Origin: Okeania sp. SIO3I5
Lineage (GTDB): Bacteria > Cyanobacteriota > Cyanobacteriia > Cyanobacteriales > Microcoleaceae
Length of the DNA stretch: 51,147 bases
Reading direction: 5' to 3'
Assembly (NCBI RefSeq): GCF_010672085.1
Contig: NZ_JAAHHT010000025.1
Location: 55,200 to 106,346, forward strand
Below the pieces are notes generated by a model that saw only the letters and a list, made by a program, of their open reading frames with translations, was not told the DNA's origin and did not search any database. This document shows positions 44,791 through 51,147 of this stretch, in pieces. Position 1 is the stretch's first letter. Each line of letters starts with the position of its first letter. Made by a program: the position numbers and the translations under genes.

Positions 44791-45684
44791 TTACTTGGTA
44801 AAAACCTCTTAAATTAAATTTACTTATTTTTTTATTATTATAACTTTACAACTTGTTACAAAATTCAGCAATACTAGATTAAGTTATTTTTGATTTATCT
44901 AATCTGTCCTTAGTTTTGACAAAAAAGTGTAAGTGTGGTAATATTACAGCGAAATTAGTAATAGAGTTGTAGGATCTTAATAAAATGTAAGAATGCTTGA
45001 GTTAGCTGTTGAATAATTAACAACAGAATAAGAGTAACAGACAAAGGTTAAAGAGGCGATACTCTAAAAAAAAATAAATTTGTAACTTCAACAAGAAGAT
45101 AGAGAATTGGCAATAGAGAGTGAGTGACGATAATTAGGACTTAATAAAGATACCCAACTCCCTCCTTACGATCCACCCTATCCTATTGTTAGGAACTCCT
45201 GAAACGATTTTATAATAAGGGATATCATAAGTTGTGGCAGTAGGGAGACAATAATTGTCAAATTAAGGAATCAAAAAAAACTGATTTTAAAATACATTTA
45301 CTATTATAAAATATCCATAATCGAATATACATAACTCATATTTTTTGTCAAGTCTTATGTTAAGAAGAAAAAAAATGTTTATAAGTAAGGGATAGTATAG
45401 ATAGACTCTGGGGAAGGCTTAGGTTATGAAACTCAAAGTTTGAGTGACTTTTCACCTAGTACCTTTGACCTGACATCATCAATATGACGGTTCTCCTACT
45501 CCACTGCCTATTCTCTGTAAGCCTTGGTAGATAAATTAGTATTTAATAGTATCTAGAAATAGGCTCAAACCAAAGGCCAATTGAGAGTTAATTATTGAGA
45601 TGGTGAGGCAATCCTCAAAATACCAAAGAATTCGACACGCACGATAGAATAATAAATAAAAGGACAGAAAAAACAAACTAAGGC
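44791..45684. other. Divergent spacer between crtP and dnaK
   Basis: The 894-bp space must hold the promoters of both operons. Apart from the promoter-like pair at 44916-44944 I see CTGTTG-AATAATTAA-CAACAG (about 45008-45028) as a small stem, and no reading frame of substance. Heat-shock (CIRCE) type inverted repeats were looked for upstream of dnaK and not found. Confidence 0.5.
44916..44944 (+). promoter_or_regulatory. Consensus-like sigma70 promoter reading towards dnaK
   Basis: TTGACA (44916-44921), 17-bp spacer, TAATAT (44939-44944). This is nearly the textbook arrangement and would start transcription near 44951, about 735 nt upstream of dnaK. It could serve an unannotated small RNA or a very long dnaK leader. 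In such AT-rich DNA a chance match cannot be excluded. Confidence 0.5.
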
Positions 45685-47691
45685 ATGGGCAAAGTAGTCG
45701 GCATAGACCTGGGTACAACAAATTCCGTCGTTTCCGTCATGGAAGGGGGAAAACCAATAGTGATAGCTAATTCAGAAGGAATGCGGACAACACCATCTGT
45801 AGTTGGCTTTACTAAGGAAGGTGAACGAATAGTTGGACAAATGGCCAGAAGGCAAACAGTTCTGAATCCCCAGAACACTTTCTACGGAATCAAACGATAC
45901 ATTGGACGTAAATACTCTGAACTATCCCCAGAGTCAAAGCGCGTTCCCTATACGATTCGCCGGGATGAATATGGCAACGTCAAAATCAAATGTCCTCGAA
46001 TGAAACGAGATTTTGCTCCAGAAGAAGTCTCAGCTATGATACTGCGGAAACTAGCAGATGAAGCAAGTCGCTATCTGGGAGAAGAAGTAACAGGAGCAGT
46101 AATTACCGTACCAGCTTATTTTAATGACTCCCAAAGACAAGCTACTCGTGATGCGGGGACTATTGCTGGCTTAGAAGTAAAGCGTATTTTAAATGAACCA
46201 ACGGCAGCATCTCTTGCTTATGGATTAGAAAATACAGAAAATCAGGTAATTCTGGTTTTTGACTTGGGTGGAGGTACATTTGATGTTTCAATTTTAGAAG
46301 TAGGAGATGGAGTATTTGAAGTCAAGGCTACCAGTGGAGATACCCAACTAGGAGGTAACGATTTTGACCAACGAGTAGTTGACTGGTTAGCCGAACAATT
46401 TCTAGAGGCAGAAGGAATAGATTTAAGGAGCGATCGTCAAGCTCTACAACGGCTGACTGAAGCTGCAGAAAAAGCCAAAATTGAATTATCTGGGGTTGGG
46501 GTAACAGAAATTAACCTTCCTTTTATTACTGCCACAGAAGATGGACCTAAGCATCTGGACACTAGGCTGACTAGATCCCAATTTGAAGGGCTTTGTGGAG
46601 ATTTAATTCCGAGAATCCAACGTCCTGTAAAAATGGCTTTGAAAGATGCTGGTATTAGTCCCTCTATGATTGATGAGATAGTATTAGTGGGCGGTTCAAC
46701 TCGGATTCCTTTTGTCCAAGACTTAGTTTATTCTCTGATAGATAGAGAACCAAATCAGGGAGTGAATCCTGATGAAGTTGTAGCAGTTGGGGCAGCTATT
46801 CAGGCTGGTATTTTAGCTGGTGATGTGCGAGATGTGCTACTTTTGGATGTGACTCCATTGTCTGTGGGGTTAGAAACTATTGGGGGGGTGATGAAAAAAC
46901 TCATTCCTCGGAATACTACTATTCCGGTGCGACGTTCTGATATCTTTTCTACTTCAGAAAATAATCAGACTTTGGTTGAGATTCATGTTATTCAGGGAGA
47001 GAGAGAAATAGCTGCTGATAATAAGTCTCTCGGAAAGTTTAAGCTCACTGGTATTCCGCCTGCACCACGAGGTGTGCCCCAGGTACAAGTATCTTTTGAT
47101 GTTGATGCCAATGGTATTTTGCAGGTGACGGCAATGGATAAAACTACTGGTAGGTCTCAAAGTATTACGATTCAGGGGGCTTCTACTTTAACTCAGCAGG
47201 AAATTACTCAGATGATTCGGGATGCGGAAAAGTTTGCTGAGGCAGATCGACTTAAACGGCAGCGAGTAGATAAGCGTAACCGGGCTGAGGCTTTGGCCTT
47301 TCAGGCGGAACGACAACTGCGAGAGGTGGCCTTGGATTATGGGATGCAGTTTGCGGCTAGAAGTCGTCAACGCATTGAGATGTTGATTAGGGAGTTGCGG
47401 GATAGTTTGGAACGGGATGATGAACGGGGTATCGATCAGATAGGGGTTGATTTACAAGATGCTCTCTACGATCTGAAACGTGAGGTTTCAATTTATACCT
47501 CGGAAGAAGATGATGATGATTTCTTTGGCTCTGTGCGCCGGACAATATCTGGCGATGAGCGTAGGCCCAGGGAACGTTATGATTATAATAGTAGGGTTTA
47601 TAGTCGTCCTCCTGATCGAGTTAGTTCTAACCGACCTAATCGTTATTATCAAAGTAAAGATTGGGATGATGATGATGATGATTGGCTGTAA
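45685..47691 (+). CDS. dnaK: Hsp70 chaperone DnaK
   Basis: A 668-residue Hsp70. The ATPase domain has GIDLGTTNS (6-14), the DLGGGTFD phosphate loop (about 193-200) and VGGSTRIP (about 335-342); the substrate domain starts after [17 protein letters not shown] (about 392-408). The helical lid follows, and the last ~50 residues are a charged, Arg/Tyr/Asp-rich tail ending DDDDDWL, instead of the EEVD-like or Gly-rich ends of canonical DnaK. Cyanobacteria have several DnaKs; this tail and the nearby DnaJ suggest one of the non-canonical forms (DnaK1/DnaK3 type), but I cannot assign a number. A weak AAGG precedes the ATG. Confidence 0.97.
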   Translation: MGKVVGIDLGTTNSVVSVMEGGKPIVIANSEGMRTTPSVVGFTKEGERIVGQMARRQTVLNPQNTFYGIKRYIGRKYSELSPESKRVPYTIRRDEYGNVKIKCPRMKRDFAPEEVSAMILRKLADEASRYLGEEVTGAVITVPAYFNDSQRQATRDAGTIAGLEVKRILNEPTAASLAYGLENTENQVILVFDLGGGTFDVSILEVGDGVFEVKATSGDTQLGGNDFDQRVVDWLAEQFLEAEGIDLRSDRQALQRLTEAAEKAKIELSGVGVTEINLPFITATEDGPKHLDTRLTRSQFEGLCGDLIPRIQRPVKMALKDAGISPSMIDEIVLVGGSTRIPFVQDLVYSLIDREPNQGVNPDEVVAVGAAIQAGILAGDVRDVLLLDVTPLSVGLETIGGVMKKLIPRNTTIPVRRSDIFSTSENNQTLVEIHVIQGEREIAADNKSLGKFKLTGIPPAPRGVPQVQVSFDVDANGILQVTAMDKTTGRSQSITIQGASTLTQQEITQMIRDAEKFAEADRLKRQRVDKRNRAEALAFQAERQLREVALDYGMQFAARSRQRIEMLIRELRDSLERDDERGIDQIGVDLQDALYDLKREVSIYTSEEDDDDFFGSVRRTISGDERRPRERYDYNSRVYSRPPDRVSSNRPNRYYQSKDWDDDDDDWL

Positions 47692-47697
47692 GTAATT

Positions 47698-47745
47698 GAG
47701 AAGTGAGAAGTGAGAATTGAGAATTGAGAATTGAGAAGTGAAATT
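47698..47745. repeat. GAGAATT/GAGAAGT simple repeats after dnaK
   Basis: Nine- to ten-bp GAGAATTGA and GAGAAGTGA units begin six bases after the dnaK stop. The remaining spacer to dnaJ (to 48219) is AT-rich, with a CCCCTACTCCCC-type run at 48066-48096 and no gene. Confidence 0.8.
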
Positions 47746-48219
47746 CTTGGTGTAACTATAACTTTAGAAATTCTTAACTGAATTGCTATAGTCTTCCTAT
47801 AGGTAATTCAAAATTCACAAAAGTAATCTCTGAGTGAGTAGTTCCTACTGAAATGCTCTGCAAACAGGATTAACCAATATCCTAAGCTATTTGCGTAGTG
47901 CTATGATTGCTATACTTTGACTCTCAAGAGAGAAGTCTAATACCAATTCCTATGCATTAATGCTATACTTAGGTAACACTTCAATTATTAAGTAATTAAA
48001 ACTAGCTTAAGAATATTTTACCTAAATTTAGTAAGTTAATATCAATTATTGTTCTGTTTATTTCTCCCTTACTCCCCTACTCCCCTACTCCCCTGCTCAA
48101 TAAAATGTAGAAAAGTTTTTGAGAAATGGTATAAAATCTGTTACCATTTTGGTTGAATGAGTCAGATAAAATATTTATAGTTTATAGTTCAAACTATTTT
48201 TAGAAGTTTAAATTAGTAG

Positions 48220-49221
48220 ATGCAAAACTTTCGGAATTATTATCAGATTCTAGATATTTCTAAAGATGCTTCCGTGGATGAAATTAAGAAAGCGTATAGG
48301 AGACTGGCGCGACAATTTCATCCAGATGTAAATCCAGGCAGTAAAGAAGCAGAAGAAAAGTTTAAAGATATTAATGAAGCCTACGACATTTTATCAGATG
48401 TAGAGAAACGGGTAGAGTACGATAAGTTTATTCGATATTGGAAACCAAAAGGAATTGCTAATAAGATGGGGGTGCGAGTTCCCGATCTGAGAAATTGGGC
48501 AGATAATTTTTCTGGAAATGGAGCTAAGTCAGAGCAAGATGTTGATGTTAGTGATTTTTCAGATTTTAATACTTTTGTAGACCAATTGTTGGGTCGTCGT
48601 CGAGAAATTAGAACTCCGGCAACGGCAACAAAACCAAAAACTCAGCCATCAAGTGTTTATCGCCCTGGCCAGAAAAAGGCGGTTTATAAAGCAACGGAAC
48701 GGGAAGCAAAAAAGGATATTGAGGCTAGATTGACTTTGCCTTTGGAAAAGGCTTATGTGGGAGGGATTGAGAAAATACGTTTGGAAGATGGTCGTTCGAT
48801 AGAGGTAAATATGCCTACAGCTATGATTAGTGGTCAAAGAATTCGTCTGAAAAATCAAGGTATTGCTGGGGGAGATTTGTATCTGAAGATTACGGTTGCT
48901 CCTCATGGTTTTTATCAGTTGGAGGGGGCGGACATTTTTTGTGAGTTGCCTGTTACTCCTGTGGAGGCTGTTTTGGGCGGGGATATTGAGGTCCCGACTT
49001 TGGATGGTTGGGTGAAGATGAAGTTGCCTGCGGGGGTTATTTCTGGTCAACGTTTACGACTTGCTAATAAGGGGTATCCTGATGGGATGGGCGATCGTGG
49101 AGATCAGTTGGTGGAGATTAAGATTGTAACTCCGAAGGAGCTTAGTCAAGATGAGTTGGAGATATATCAGAAGTTACGGGAGCTTGAAAGCTTTAAGCCA
49201 CGAAAAGATTTGTCTGTTTGA
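48220..49221 (+). CDS. dnaJ: DnaJ/Hsp40 co-chaperone (type B, no zinc finger)
   Basis: A 333-residue J-domain protein. The J domain covers 6-73 with the HPD tripeptide at 34-36, which stimulates DnaK ATPase activity. A linker without a clear Gly/Phe-rich region follows (75-155, with a conserved DFSDFNTFVDQLLG), then two C-terminal substrate-binding domains (about 165-325; AYVGGIEKIRL, PVTPVEAVLGGDIEVPTLDG, SGQRLRLANKGYPDG). The CxxCxGxG zinc repeats of type A DnaJ are absent. It lies 528 bp downstream of dnaK on the same strand, so it may be co-transcribed or have its own promoter; functional pairing is likely. Confidence 0.96.
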   Translation: MQNFRNYYQILDISKDASVDEIKKAYRRLARQFHPDVNPGSKEAEEKFKDINEAYDILSDVEKRVEYDKFIRYWKPKGIANKMGVRVPDLRNWADNFSGNGAKSEQDVDVSDFSDFNTFVDQLLGRRREIRTPATATKPKTQPSSVYRPGQKKAVYKATEREAKKDIEARLTLPLEKAYVGGIEKIRLEDGRSIEVNMPTAMISGQRIRLKNQGIAGGDLYLKITVAPHGFYQLEGADIFCELPVTPVEAVLGGDIEVPTLDGWVKMKLPAGVISGQRLRLANKGYPDGMGDRGDQLVEIKIVTPKELSQDELEIYQKLRELESFKPRKDLSV

Positions 49222-49290
49222 TTTGGCTTCTAGTTACACGATTTGCTTTAGGGTAGATAAATCTCTTTATCTGTGAATTTATATTTTCTT

Positions 49291-50420
49291 GATTGAATAA
49301 AAAGTCATGTTTATATACGAGTAAGCCCCAGCGTATCAATAGAGTATCACAATTTTTTTGAGGATGCAACCTAACTAGGGTTTGCTGAAAAAGTATTTTG
49401 GTCAGGATAGGAATTAGTAATTGGGATAATTGGGAATTACAAAGGAGGTAGGATGAAGAATTATCTGAAATTTTTCCGCCTTTGTCTGCTGAAAATGTCA
49501 GCCTTTTGAGCTTGAGCGAGGGTTTTTTCTGGGAAAAAAGGCTAAAGCGTTTACGGATAATATCAAATCCGCTTACTTTGGAGCTGGGAGATTTTAAAAG
49601 AAGTTCTATCGCTCTCGAAGCTATACTATTTATTTGGGATTGAACAAAAAGTCATGCATTCAGGGGAGTAACCCCATTTAATATTTACGATATCACAATT
49701 AAAGTGAGGATGCAAGGGAAATTCCTTTGAGGCGGGAATTTTTTCATTAGCTCTCAGAAAATGAAAATGTTGGTGGTTTTCTGCACAGAAGGGATGGATT
49801 GAAAGATTTGATGAAGCAAAAACCAGCATATATATATTTATGATGGGAGCCTTTGATGAAAATATTTCTGGTATTTCTCCTGGGGAAAATTCCTGAATAT
49901 TCGATGCTCTCTGAGCTAGAAAATTTAGTTGAATAAAAAATCATATGTATAGGCGAATAAGCCCAGTTAATCTTAACGATATCACAATTAAAGTGAGGAT
50001 GCAAGAGAAATTCCTGTGACGCGGGAATTTTTTTCAGGAGCTTCAGAGAATGAAAATGTTTGTGGTTTAATGTTTGTGGTTTTCTGCACAGAAGTGATGG
50101 ATTGAAAGATTTGATGAAGCCAAAACTCGCATATATATTTACGATGGGAGCGTCGCTTGATGAAAATATTTCTGGTATTTCTCCTGGGGAAAATTCCTGA
50201 ATCTTCGATGCTCTCTGAGCTAGAAAATTTAGTTGAATAAAAAGTCATGCGTATAGGCGAATAAGCCCAGTTAATCTTAACGATATCACAATTAAAGTGA
50301 GGATGCAAGAGAAATTCCTGTGACGCGGGAATTTTTTTCAGGAGCTTCAGAGAATGAAAATGTTTGTGGTTTTCTGCACAGAAGCGATGGATGAAAAGAT
50401 TTAATGATGGGAAAAATCTG
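49291..50420. repeat. Four ~290-350-bp direct repeats
   Basis: Units begin with GATTGAATAAAAAGTCATG or close variants at 49291, 49639, 49929 and 50232. The last three share GATATCACAATTAAAGTGAG, a GTTTTCTGCACAGAAG block and a CTCCTGGGGAAAATTCCTGA block containing GGGGAAAATTCC symmetry; the first is divergent and lacks the middle. Frames on the minus strand through these units are repeats of each other and not genes. A heptamer run GGGAGTA lies at 50440-50475. Confidence 0.85.
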
Positions 50421-50490
50421 ATTCTAATCTTAAAAGTCAAGGAGTAGGGGAGTAGGGGAGTAAGGGAGTAAGGAGTATTTTTCAATCTTT

Positions 50491-51147
50491 TATTTGGAAA
50501 TTTGAAAAGATGATATTTGAGATTTGAAAAATTTGGTAGATTGAGAAATTTGTGTGGAGAAAAGTTAGCAGTCTGAATGATATTTGTAGAGAAGTTTCAT
50601 GGAAAGTCTCTACACAATTTTTGAGGGCGGAAAAATACTTACCCACCCAAGAAAAACTAATAGTTAATTACTGCTGAAACTGACGAGCGCCGAATATATT
50701 TTCCTTTGCTTTCTCATCCAGATTTTGCACCCGACTCTCACTGAAAACTGCTAAAGCACGACTCACCACAAGGTGCTAACTCAAAGTTATTTGGAAAGTT
50801 GAAAAGAGGATATTTGAGATTTGAAAAATTTGGCAGATTGAGAAATTTGTGTGGAGAAAAGTTAGCAGTCTGAATGATATTTGTAGAGAAGTTTCATGGA
50901 AAGTCTCTACACAATTTTTGAGAGTGGAAAAATACTTACCCACCCAAGAAAAACTAATAGTTAATTACTGCTGAAACTGACGAGCGCCGAATATATTTTC
51001 CTTTGCTTTCTCATCCAGATTTTGCACCCGACTCTCACTGAAAACTGCTAAAGCACGACTCACCACAAGGTGCTAACTCAAAGTTATTTGGAAAGTTGAA
51101 AAGAGGATATTTGAGATTTGAAAAATTTGGCAGATTGAGAAATTTGT
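50491..51147. repeat. Tandem 297-bp repeat, 2.2 units, running off the window
   Basis: TATTTGGAAA marks unit starts at 50491, 50788 and 51085, a 297-bp period. The first two units are almost identical (a few substitutions). On the minus strand each unit encodes a protein-like end (VVSRALAVFSESRVQNLDEK, then AKENIFGARQFQQ and a stop) with no start codon and a stop just upstream, as if the 3' end of a gene had been duplicated. The intact gene may lie beyond 51147. Confidence 0.88.

Noticed and set aside
49626-50485. Minus-strand frames in the ~300-bp repeats
   Set aside because: The frames repeat one another because the DNA repeats; no start signals and no protein family.

Overview
The window looks like a chromosome segment of a filamentous, non-heterocystous marine-type cyanobacterium of the Trichodesmium/Okeania/Oscillatoriales kind. 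The evidence is strongly AT-rich DNA, many HIP1 octamers (GCGATCGC), the cyanobacterial carotenoid pair crtP-crtB, a Ycf51 protein, an RRM-type RNA-binding protein, CyaG-like cyclases, a dnaK/dnaJ pair, low coding density and an extreme load of tandem and dispersed repeats. The genus is an inference, not a proof.

Layout. 0-11.7 kb: a short-chain dehydrogenase, tRNA-Leu(UAG), a very large ammonium-transporter/PAS/adenylate-cyclase fusion, a secreted double peptidoglycan-binding protein and an M32 carboxypeptidase, separated by repeat arrays. 11.7-27.3 kb: an accessory island, almost all on the minus strand. It holds two copies of a paired system made of a P-loop ATPase and a TPR protein whose N-terminal domain looks like a degenerate P-loop fold. 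It also holds two short TPR open frames fused to a MazF/PemK-type antitoxin tail (one still overlapping its toxin gene, one with the toxin deleted), TPR fragments, a frameshifted TnpB element, a Uma2 remnant and a frameshifted FitA/VapB-like antitoxin. The spaces are filled with repeats, several of which are built from pieces of the neighbouring genes (gene tails, ribosome-binding-site/start regions). 27.6-35 kb: ycf51, a 463-bp MITE with IS5/IS903-like ends and a near-perfect 9-bp target duplication, a response-regulator/adenylate-cyclase operon, an AI-2E family membrane protein, and cysS. 35.7-41.8 kb: a sulfotransferase, a membrane M48-like protein lacking zinc ligands, and an RNA-binding protein. 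42.4-49.2 kb: crtP-crtB on the minus strand, then dnaK and dnaJ on the plus strand. 49.2-51.1 kb: two more families of ~300-bp repeats running off the end.

The most interesting part is the ATPase/TPR island. In the second copy the two genes overlap by ATGA and so are probably translationally coupled. In the first copy the same two genes are now 2.8 kb apart, separated by the TnpB element and repeats. Truncated TPR copies all begin at the same internal codon, where a Leu codon appears changed to ATG, and two of them run in frame into an antitoxin-like tail next to a MazF-like toxin. Whether this is a defence or signalling module cannot be decided from sequence alone; its setting among toxin-antitoxin and mobile-element remains is suggestive. 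Two separate class III cyclases with adenylate-type residues (one ammonium-transporter fused, one response-regulator fused) point to elaborate cAMP signalling.
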